A DNA stretch of 12,470 nt from an uncultured Mobilibacterium sp. (GTDB lineage: Bacteria; Bacillota; Clostridia; Peptostreptococcales; Anaerovoracaceae). Location of the stretch: assembly GCA_947254375.1 (NCBI GenBank), contig CAMYCF010000016.1, positions 1 through 12,470 on the forward strand, written 5' to 3'. The position numbers were made by a program, and so were the translations under genes. Positions 6,185-12,470 of this stretch are shown here, piece by piece; positions within the stretch are counted from its first letter, which is position 1, and every line of letters begins with the position of its first letter. The notes under the pieces are model-generated. The model did no database searches. It had not been told where the DNA came from and worked only from the letters and a program-made list of their open reading frames with translations.

Positions 6185-8173
6185 GTGGAGACGGGAAACG
6201 TTTTTAGAGCAGTGTCGGGATATGAGCCTACGGGCGATCAGCCGCAGGCGATCGAGAAGATCGCAGGCAGCATTTTGCGTGGGAACAGGCACCAGACGCT
6301 TATGGGCGTGACGGGATCCGGCAAGACTTTTACCATGGCGAAGATCATAGAGAAGGTGCAGAAGCCGACGCTCGTCATTTCGCACAACAAGACTTTGGCA
6401 GCCCAGCTCCACGGCGAGTTCAAGGAATTTTTTCCGGATAACGCGGTGGAGTATTTCGTAAGTTACTACGATTTTTACCAGCCGGAGGCGTACGTGCCTT
6501 CGACGGACACATATATTGAGAAGGATACGGATATCAACGACGAGATCGATAAGCTGCGCCATTCGGCGACGGCGGCGATACTCGAGAGGAACGACGTCAT
6601 AGTCGTCGCGAGCGTTTCGTGTATATACGGACTCGGAAGTCCGAGGTCGTACAGGAACAGGCTGATATCGCTGAGGCCGGGGCTCGAGATATCGCGGCGT
6701 GAGCTGCTTCAGAAGCTCGTCAGCATACAGTATGACCGAAATGACATGGACTTCTCGCGCGGGACTTTTCGCGTGAGGGGAGATACGGTTGACATCTATC
6801 CTGCGGGCGGAGAAGAGGCCGTGCGCGTCGAGATGTTCGGAGACGAGATAGAGTCGATAAAAGAGATAGATCCGGTCAGCGGTGAGATCACGGGCGTGAG
6901 GAGTCACATTTCGATATTCCCGGCGTCGCACTACGTGACGTCGAAGGAGGACATGCTCCTTGCGGTCGCGTCTATAAGAAAAGAGCTCGCCGAGCGCGTG
7001 AGGTGGTTCCGCGAGAACGGTAAGCCGCTCGAGGCGGAGAGGCTAGAACAGAGGACGAATTACGACATAGAGATGATGCTCGAAGTCGGCACGTGCAAGG
7101 GGATAGAGAACTATTCGAGGCATATCAACTTCCTTGAGCCCGGCGAGATGCCGTACACTCTGCCGAGTTATTTCGAGGGCAGGGATTTTCTGACGATAAT
7201 AGACGAGTCACACGCGATGCTGCCTCAGCTCCGCGCGATGTATCACGGCGACCGCTCGCGCAAGGAGTCGCTCGTGGAGTACGGGTTCAGGCTGCCGTCG
7301 GCTCTCGACAACAGGCCGCTCAAATTCGAGGAGTTCGAGTCGGTGGTCGGGCAGACCGTGTATGTCAGCGCGACACCGGGAGAGTGCGAGCTCAAAAGCT
7401 CGGGCGGCGTGACAGCGGAGCAGCTGATAAGACCGACGGGGCTTCTCGATCCGAAGATTGAGGTGAGACCGACGGAAGGTCAGATCGATAACCTCATAGG
7501 TGAGATAAATAAGGTAGCTGATAAGGGCGAGCGCGTGCTCGTGACGACACTGACCAAAAGGATGGCGGAGGATCTTTCTCGGTATCTTGCCGAAAACGGT
7601 ATCAGATGCCGCTACCTCCACTCCGAAATAGATACGTTCGAAAGGCTGGAGATAATAAGGGATCTCAGGCTCGGTAAATTCGACGCGCTCGTCGGCATAA
7701 ACCTCCTGCGCGAAGGTCTCGACCTCCCTGAGGTTTCGCTCGTCGTGATACTCGACGCCGATAAGGAAGGTTTTCTCAGGAACGAGACATCGATGATACA
7801 GACGGTCGGAAGGGCGGCTAGAAACGCGGGCGGCCGCGTTATAATGTACGCCGACAGGATAAGCCCGGCGATGAAAAAAACGATCGACGAGACGGAGCGA
7901 AGGCGCCGCATCCAAAGCGAATACAACGAGGAGCACGGCATCGTCCCGAAGACGATAATCAAGCCTATAAGGTCGGTCATCGAGGCGACGAAGGTATACG
8001 ATAGCAGCGGAGAGATCAAGAAACCGGAAGAGATGACGGCGAAGGAGCTCAAAGAGGCGATAAAAGAGACGGAGAAGGCGATGAAGCTCGCGGCAAAAGA
8101 GCTTCAGTTCGAGCGCGCGGCGGAGCTAAGGGACTTTCTGTTCGAACTTAGAAGCAGTACGAGGGCAAAATAG
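6185..8173 (+). CDS. uvrB: Excinuclease ABC subunit B
   Basis: UvrB is the helicase-like subunit of nucleotide excision repair; UvrA loads it onto damaged DNA and it then recruits UvrC. From GTG 6185 it has 662 residues, normal for the family. Visible in order: Walker A G41-VTGSGK-T48, the YYDFYQPEAYVPSTDTYIEKD beta-hairpin region that probes the strand, DESH at 340-343, the helicase motifs TLTKRMAEDL, GINLLREGLDLPEV and QTVGRAARN, and a C-terminal UVR coiled-coil domain (about 619-655) that binds UvrC. I place the start at GTG 6185 because GAGG (6175-6178) is 6 nt upstream; a GTG at 6173 adds four residues but has no ribosome binding site. It follows the transporter's stop within 14 bases and so probably shares its transcript. 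I see no LexA-type box nearby. The gene looks intact. Confidence 0.97.
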   Translation: METGNVFRAVSGYEPTGDQPQAIEKIAGSILRGNRHQTLMGVTGSGKTFTMAKIIEKVQKPTLVISHNKTLAAQLHGEFKEFFPDNAVEYFVSYYDFYQPEAYVPSTDTYIEKDTDINDEIDKLRHSATAAILERNDVIVVASVSCIYGLGSPRSYRNRLISLRPGLEISRRELLQKLVSIQYDRNDMDFSRGTFRVRGDTVDIYPAGGEEAVRVEMFGDEIESIKEIDPVSGEITGVRSHISIFPASHYVTSKEDMLLAVASIRKELAERVRWFRENGKPLEAERLEQRTNYDIEMMLEVGTCKGIENYSRHINFLEPGEMPYTLPSYFEGRDFLTIIDESHAMLPQLRAMYHGDRSRKESLVEYGFRLPSALDNRPLKFEEFESVVGQTVYVSATPGECELKSSGGVTAEQLIRPTGLLDPKIEVRPTEGQIDNLIGEINKVADKGERVLVTTLTKRMAEDLSRYLAENGIRCRYLHSEIDTFERLEIIRDLRLGKFDALVGINLLREGLDLPEVSLVVILDADKEGFLRNETSMIQTVGRAARNAGGRVIMYADRISPAMKKTIDETERRRRIQSEYNEEHGIVPKTIIKPIRSVIEATKVYDSSGEIKKPEEMTAKELKEAIKETEKAMKLAAKELQFERAAELRDFLFELRSSTRAK

Positions 8174-8200
8174 GACCGCCTGAGACATCGGCGGCGTCGC

Positions 8201-8285
8201 TAAAATGTCGTATTTGATAATGAAAACGGCGGTTTAAGATATTAAAATGTCGGAATGAATGTCGGTTTATATTCCTAAAATGTCG
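8201..8285. repeat. TAAAATGTCG repeats before the AlbA_2 regulator gene
   Basis: The decamer TAAAATGTCG occurs at 8201, 8243 and 8276, and a fourth AATGTCGG lies at 8258. Spacings between the AATGTCG cores (42, 12 and 21 bp) are all multiples of 3; 42 and 21 are also whole helical turns. The segment 8246-8268 is identical over 23 bp to 9447-9469 inside the downstream gene. The array runs up to and into the promoter. Confidence 0.7.
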
Positions 8286-8311
8286 CAAGTGTGATATAAT
8301 GATCGCACTTG
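8272..8311 (+). promoter_or_regulatory. Promoter and operator-like inverted repeat of the AlbA_2 regulator
   Basis: A perfect -10 TATAAT (8295-8300) has a weak -35 TTCCTA (8272-8277) 17 bp upstream. CAAGTGTGAT (8286-8295) and ATCGCACTTG (8302-8311) form a 10-bp inverted repeat with one mismatch and a 6-bp spacer that covers the -10 and ends at the ribosome binding site GGAGG (8311-8315). Transcription would start about 18 bases before the ATG. The layout suits repression, possibly by the gene's own product. Confidence 0.55.
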
Positions 8312-8324
8312 GAGGTGTATTAAG

Positions 8325-9656
8325 ATGACTAAATACATTGAATCTGAAGACCTGGAATTAAAAGAGAAATATACCGACAGCATCGCCAAAGAAATCGTGT
8401 CGTTTCTCAACGGAAACGGCGGAACGATCATTATCGGCGTCAGGGACGACGGCTCGGTGGCGGGTGTCGAGCGAATCGATGAAGTATTGAGAAAAATATC
8501 GGATATCATAACCGATCAAATAGAGCCGAACCCGCAGGACGAGATCAGCTCTGAACTTAAATTCGATTCCGGTAAAACGATCATCGTGATCCATATAAAT
8601 AAAGGGCAGCAGCACATATATTGCCGGAAGAAATACGGCTTTTCTTCTGCCGGCTGCACCGTGAGGGTCGGGACTGCATGTAAAGAGATGACGCCGGATC
8701 AGATCAAAATACGGTACGAGCAAAAATTCATAGATGCGGAATACATGCTTAAGAAAAGGTCGAGCCTGCCTGACCTGTCGTTCAGAGAGCTCAGGATATA
8801 TTATTCCGAAAAAGGATATCACCTCGAAGACAGGTCCTTTGAAACAAATCTGAATTTGAGGAACGATGCCGGAGAATACAACCTGCTTGCGGAACTTTTA
8901 TCGGACAGGAACAACATCCCGTTCATATTCGTAAAATTTCAGGGCAAAAACAAGGCGGCGATATCGGAACGAAGCGACTACGGCCACGGCTGCATCCTTA
9001 CGACTTACGGAAAGATCAAAAACAGATTGGAAGCCGAAAACATCTGCGTCTCCGACACGACGGTGAGACCGCGAAAAGATGTTTTTTTATTCGATTTTGA
9101 CTGCGTCAACGAGGCGGTCCTGAACGCACTCGTCCACAACGACTGGACGATAACGGAGCCGCAGATCTCGATGTTCCGGGACAGGATCGAGATACTCTCG
9201 CACGGAGGTCTTCCGGCCGGAATGACGGAGCAGCAGTTTTTCGACGGCATAAGCAGGCCGCGGAACGCCACCCTGATGCGGATCTTCCTGAACATGGGAC
9301 TAACAGAACATACAGGCCACGGCGTGCCGACGATAGTCGAAAGGTACGGGACAGGCGTCTTTGAAATACAGAGCAACTATATACGCTGCACCATTCCTTT
9401 TGAGAAAGACGTCCTCACTGAGACCGACGGCAGAAATGTCGGTTTGAATGTCGGAATGAATGTCGGTTTGAACAAAACCGAAAAGAAGGTCATCAAACTT
9501 CTGATCGAAGATCCGAGCGCCACGTCTTCCGAACTTGCGAAGCAGATCGGTGTGACCGGCAGGACGATCGAAAGGACATTCAATTCGTTGCAGGAAAAAA
9601 AGATGCTGGAAAGGATCGGCTCGAGGCGCGACGGGAACTGGATCGTCGTGAAGTAG
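8325..9656 (+). CDS. AlbA_2 / HATPase-like / HTH transcriptional regulator
   Basis: The 443-residue protein has the three-part layout of the family often misnamed RecG-like helicase. Residues about 5-125 are a Schlafen/AlbA_2 domain (LELKEKY, then FLNGNGGTIIIGVRDDG), a nucleic-acid-binding fold. Residues about 255-360 resemble a GHKL-type ATPase: N-box N262-EAVLNALVHND, EILSHGGLP, and the G-box GLTEHTGHG near 331-333. Next comes a short repeat, three tetrapeptides NVGL, NVGM, NVGL (371-382), and a C-terminal winged HTH (about 385-443; SSELAKQIGVTGRTIERT). Family members are thought to be transcriptional regulators; the ligand and targets are unknown. It is intact and has its own promoter and GGAGG site 9 nt before ATG. 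It separates uvrB from uvrA and may have been inserted there. The 23-bp identity between its leader and its repeat-coding DNA is unusual. Confidence 0.82.
   Translation: MTKYIESEDLELKEKYTDSIAKEIVSFLNGNGGTIIIGVRDDGSVAGVERIDEVLRKISDIITDQIEPNPQDEISSELKFDSGKTIIVIHINKGQQHIYCRKKYGFSSAGCTVRVGTACKEMTPDQIKIRYEQKFIDAEYMLKKRSSLPDLSFRELRIYYSEKGYHLEDRSFETNLNLRNDAGEYNLLAELLSDRNNIPFIFVKFQGKNKAAISERSDYGHGCILTTYGKIKNRLEAENICVSDTTVRPRKDVFLFDFDCVNEAVLNALVHNDWTITEPQISMFRDRIEILSHGGLPAGMTEQQFFDGISRPRNATLMRIFLNMGLTEHTGHGVPTIVERYGTGVFEIQSNYIRCTIPFEKDVLTETDGRNVGLNVGMNVGLNKTEKKVIKLLIEDPSATSSELAKQIGVTGRTIERTFNSLQEKKMLERIGSRRDGNWIVVK
9435..9470 (+). repeat. Three 12-bp tandem repeats encoding NVGL-NVGM-NVGL
   Basis: AATGTCGGTTTG, AATGTCGGAATG and AATGTCGGTTTG follow head to tail. 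They join the ATPase-like part to the HTH. Short tetrapeptide repeats in this linker are familiar in this protein family; copy number may vary by slippage in whole codons, changing linker length without breaking the frame. Confidence 0.8.
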
Positions 9657-9659
9657 CGA

Positions 9660-9697
9660 CTCGCAAAACGGCGAGCCGCCGGAACGGTTTTTACTAA
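9660..9697 (+). terminator. Possible weak terminator between the regulator gene and uvrA
   Basis: CTCGC (9660-9664) and GCGAG (9671-9675) form a 5-bp stem, and a small CCG-GAA-CGG hairpin is followed by TTTTTA. Both are weak. I see no good promoter for uvrA in this gap, so readthrough from the regulator gene into uvrA is likely. Confidence 0.3.
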
Positions 9698-9717
9698 AAA
9701 GGGACACGGAGAAGATA

Positions 9718-12470
9718 TTGGAAAAGAACATAGTAATCAAAGGGGTAAAAGAACACAATCTCAAGAACATAGACGTAACGATACCGAGAGACAAGCTCGT
9801 AGTTTTTACCGGGCTCTCAGGCTCCGGCAAGTCGTCTCTCGCTTTTGATACCATATACGCGGAAGGCCAGAAAAAATACGTCGAAAGCCTTTCCTCTTAC
9901 GCGCGCCAATTCCTCGGCCTCATGAAAAAGCCGGACGTCGCGCAGATAGACGGGCTTTCACCGGCGATATCGATCGACCAGAAAAGCACGAACAAGAACC
10001 CGCGCTCGACGGTCGGCACGGTCACGGAGATTTACGATTATCTCAGGCTGCTCTTCGCGAGGATCGGCGTGCCGCACTGCCCGATCTGCGGCAGGGAGAT
10101 AAGCGGAAGCTCGGTCGACGGCATAGTCGACGCGATCAAGGACAGGGGAGAAGGGACAAAACTCGCGGTGCTCGCGCCCGTGGTCAGAGGGCGAAAAGGC
10201 GAGCACAAGGGCGTCCTTTCGAGGATCGTCCGCGACGGGTACAGCCGCGTCAGGATCGACGGCGAGATGAAGCGCCTCGACGAGGAAGAGATAAAATTAG
10301 AGAAGAATTTCAAGCATACTATTGAAATAGTCATAGATAGGATCGTCGTAAAAAAAGATGAGCGTGAGCGCCTTTCCGAAGCGGTCGAGCTCGCGATAAA
10401 AGAGGGCGAGGGGCTTGTCAACGTGATTTTTTACGAGAAGGAGGACGAGGGTAAAACGAGGGAGAGCGAGGAGATCTTCAGCACGAATTTCGCCTGCCCG
10501 GAGCACGGGGTCGGGATCGAAAAGCTCGAACCGAGGATGTTTTCTTTTAACAGCCCTTACGGTGCCTGCGAAAAATGCACGGGTCTCGGTTTTACCATGA
10601 AAATAGAGCCGGAGAGCGTGATCTCCGACGAGAACAAAAGCCTGCTCGACGGGGCGATGGGGCAGGTTTTCAGCACCATGGACGCGATGGGTTTTTACCG
10701 GCAGATGCTGAACAGGCTCGCGATCGACCACGGGACCGACCTTTCGAAGCCATACAAAGACCAGCCGGAAGAGTTCAAGCGGGAGCTCCTTTTCGGGACG
10801 GGGACGCGCCGCCTCAAGTACACTTACACGAGCAAATCGGGCAGGGTGTCGCACATGAACCACACGTTCGAGGGCGTCATACCGAGCCTCGAGAGGCGGT
10901 ACATGGAGACAAATTCGGAATTTATCAAGGAGAAGATCGGCGATCTGATGACGGAGTCGACGTGCTCCGAGTGCCACGGAAAAAGGCTGAAGGACAAGGT
11001 GCTCGCTGTGACCGTCGGCGGTAAAAACATCATCGAAGTGACCGACCTTTCCGTCGTGCAGGCACTCGATTTCTTCGATCATCTCGAGCTGTCCGAACGT
11101 GACAGGACGATCGCCCGCATGATACTCAAAGAAATAAAAGAGAGGCTTCGCTTCCTTCAAACCGTCGGCCTCGGCTACCTGACGCTGTCTAGGAGCAGCG
11201 GGACGCTTTCGGGCGGAGAATCGCAGAGGATAAGGCTCGCGACCCAGATAGGATCGGGGCTCGTCGGCGTTCTGTACATACTCGATGAGCCGAGCATAGG
11301 CCTTCATCAGCGCGACAACGGCAAGCTGCTCAAGGCGCTCCGCGATCTAACGGACATGGGAAACTCGCTTATCGTCGTTGAGCACGACGAGGAGACGATG
11401 CGTGCGGCCGACCACATCATAGACATCGGCCCGGGCGCGGGGATAAACGGCGGTGAGCTCGTGGCGCAGGGGACGATCGAGGACATAATGGCATGCGAAA
11501 GATCGGTGACGGGTCAGTTCCTTTCGGGTAAAAGGAAGATCGATGTACCGGCCACGCGGCGCAAGGGCAACGGTAAAAGCTTAAAAATAATCGGCGCTTC
11601 GGAGCACAACCTCAAAAACATCGATGTCACTATCGATGCGGGAAAACTCGTCTGCGTAACGGGCGTTTCAGGCTCGGGTAAAAGTACCCTCATAAACGAG
11701 ATCCTTTATAAGGCGGTGGCCAGAAAGCTCTACCATTCGCACGTCCAGCCGGGCGCGCATAAGGAGATAATCGGCACCGAAAATTTCGACAAGATAATCG
11801 ACATAGACCAGGCGCCGATCGGAAAAACGCCGCGTTCGAACCCGGCGACGTACACTGGGATGTTCACGCATATAAGGACGCTGTTCGAACAGCTACCTGA
11901 GGCTAAAATGCGCGGATACTCGAAGGGTAGGTTCAGCTTCAACGTCAAGGGCGGTCGCTGCGAGAGCTGCCGCGGAGACGGGATAATCAAGGTGGAGATG
12001 AACTTTCTGCCTGACGTTTTCGTGCCGTGCGAGGTGTGCGGAGGCGCACGCTACAACAGGGAGACGCTCGAAGTAAAATTCAAGGGTAAAAACATTGCCG
12101 ACGTGCTCGATATGACGGTCACGGAGGCGATACCGTTTTTCAAAAACCATACGAGCATAGAGCGTTACCTTAAGACGCTCGACGATGTCGGTCTCGGATA
12201 CATAAAACTCGGCCAGCCGTCGACGGAACTTTCGGGCGGCGAGGCGCAGAGGATAAAACTCGCTACCGAACTTTCGAAGAAGAGCACCGGTAAAACTCTG
12301 TACATACTGGATGAGCCGACGACGGGACTTCATTTCGCCGACGTGGAGAAGCTGATGTACGTGCTTCAGCGACTCTGCGACGACGGCAATACGGTCGTCG
12401 TTATAGAGCACAATTTAGATGTCATAAAATGTGCCGACCAGATCATCGACCTCGGACCTGAGGGCGGGGA
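9718..12470 (+). CDS. uvrA: Excinuclease ABC subunit A, 3' end beyond the window
   Basis: UvrA is the ATP-dependent damage sensor of nucleotide excision repair; as a dimer it finds lesions and loads UvrB. The frame is open to the right edge, giving 917 residues; the family is about 940-950, so roughly 25 are missing. Visible: Walker A at G32 (GLSGSGKSS) and at G649 (GVSGSGKST), signatures LSGGE at 497 and 838, Walker B YILDEP at 520 and 862, zinc module C260-x2-H263...C284-x2-C287 (His in place of the second Cys) and C748-x2-C751...C771-x2-C774, which contacts DNA. The start is TTG at 9718: GGAG (9708-9711) is 6 nt upstream, and EKNIVIKGVKEHNLKNI matches the normal N-terminus; no ATG or GTG fits. 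It lies 61 bases after the regulator gene. Confidence 0.96.
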   Translation, partial: MEKNIVIKGVKEHNLKNIDVTIPRDKLVVFTGLSGSGKSSLAFDTIYAEGQKKYVESLSSYARQFLGLMKKPDVAQIDGLSPAISIDQKSTNKNPRSTVGTVTEIYDYLRLLFARIGVPHCPICGREISGSSVDGIVDAIKDRGEGTKLAVLAPVVRGRKGEHKGVLSRIVRDGYSRVRIDGEMKRLDEEEIKLEKNFKHTIEIVIDRIVVKKDERERLSEAVELAIKEGEGLVNVIFYEKEDEGKTRESEEIFSTNFACPEHGVGIEKLEPRMFSFNSPYGACEKCTGLGFTMKIEPESVISDENKSLLDGAMGQVFSTMDAMGFYRQMLNRLAIDHGTDLSKPYKDQPEEFKRELLFGTGTRRLKYTYTSKSGRVSHMNHTFEGVIPSLERRYMETNSEFIKEKIGDLMTESTCSECHGKRLKDKVLAVTVGGKNIIEVTDLSVVQALDFFDHLELSERDRTIARMILKEIKERLRFLQTVGLGYLTLSRSSGTLSGGESQRIRLATQIGSGLVGVLYILDEPSIGLHQRDNGKLLKALRDLTDMGNSLIVVEHDEETMRAADHIIDIGPGAGINGGELVAQGTIEDIMACERSVTGQFLSGKRKIDVPATRRKGNGKSLKIIGASEHNLKNIDVTIDAGKLVCVTGVSGSGKSTLINEILYKAVARKLYHSHVQPGAHKEIIGTENFDKIIDIDQAPIGKTPRSNPATYTGMFTHIRTLFEQLPEAKMRGYSKGRFSFNVKGGRCESCRGDGIIKVEMNFLPDVFVPCEVCGGARYNRETLEVKFKGKNIADVLDMTVTEAIPFFKNHTSIERYLKTLDDVGLGYIKLGQPSTELSGGEAQRIKLATELSKKSTGKTLYILDEPTTGLHFADVEKLMYVLQRLCDDGNTVVVIEHNLDVIKCADQIIDLGPEGG

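Noticed and set aside
8201..8285. CRISPR-like array from the TAAAATGTCG copies
   Set aside because: Repeats are only 10 bp, spacing is uneven, and the same sequence occurs in an adjacent coding region.
8246..8293. Leader mini-ORFs beginning with ATGTCG
   Set aside because: Very short, no ribosome binding sites, and overlap the promoter; chance products of the repeat.
10575..11024. Plus-strand open frame inside uvrA
   Set aside because: Lies wholly inside the uvrA frame, Arg/Gly/Asp-rich with no known motif; a shadow frame.
10297..11307. Long antisense open frame opposite uvrA, and similar ones opposite uvrB and the CDF gene (for example 6140-6931, 5242-6003)
   Set aside because: They are mirror frames of strongly coding GC-rich genes, with Arg/His-rich composition and no domain features.

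Overview
The window looks like part of the chromosome of a Gram-positive, probably anaerobic, member of the Firmicutes (Clostridia or a relative). The evidence is lipobox lipoproteins, a sortase-type C-terminus on a leucine-rich-repeat (LRR) surface protein, GGAGG-type ribosome binding sites, heavy ATA (Ile) and AGG (Arg) codon use, and the uvrB-uvrA order. I cannot name genus or species from the sequence. All genes read on the + strand.

Layout. (1) 1-322 holds no supported gene. It has a 20-bp-period TGCACCCA repeat at the left edge, possibly an IS21-like element end, then a hairpin terminator and an AT-rich inverted-repeat cluster. (2) 323-811 is an intact rhodanese-domain lipoprotein with its own terminator. 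(3) 948-4469 reads as one transcription unit of three exported proteins, from a good promoter with a G7 tract in its spacer to a strong terminator. All three genes are broken: an LRR/InlB-repeat/sortase-motif protein by a frameshift in an ATATATA tract, a secreted protein of unknown function by an in-frame TAG plus a frameshift at an A5 run, and a small C-x-C zinc-finger-like lipoprotein by an in-frame TGA. In each case the reading frame carries on sensibly past the lesion. (4) From about 4500 onward the sequence is visibly more GC-rich and the genes are intact: a hot-dog (FlK-type) acyl-CoA thioesterase, a cation diffusion facilitator whose metal-site quartet (Asn/Asp, Asp/Asp) suggests Mn(II), uvrB, an AlbA_2/ATPase/HTH regulator, and uvrA running off the right edge.

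How the genes work together. UvrB and UvrA are the damage-recognition half of nucleotide excision repair. The thioesterase, CDF transporter and uvrB are packed with almost no gaps behind one TATAAT promoter overlapped by an inverted repeat, so they are probably co-transcribed. The AlbA_2-type regulator sits between uvrB and uvrA with its own promoter. An imperfect 10-bp inverted repeat covers that promoter's -10 box, and the upstream DNA shares an exact 23-bp repeat with the gene's own 3' coding region, which encodes NVGL/NVGM tetrapeptides.

The points most worth a second look are the repeat shared between this regulator's leader and its coding sequence, the poly-G promoter spacer in front of the surface-protein operon, and the concentration of lesions in that operon beside intact housekeeping genes. 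I did not find a convincing wholly new multi-gene system.
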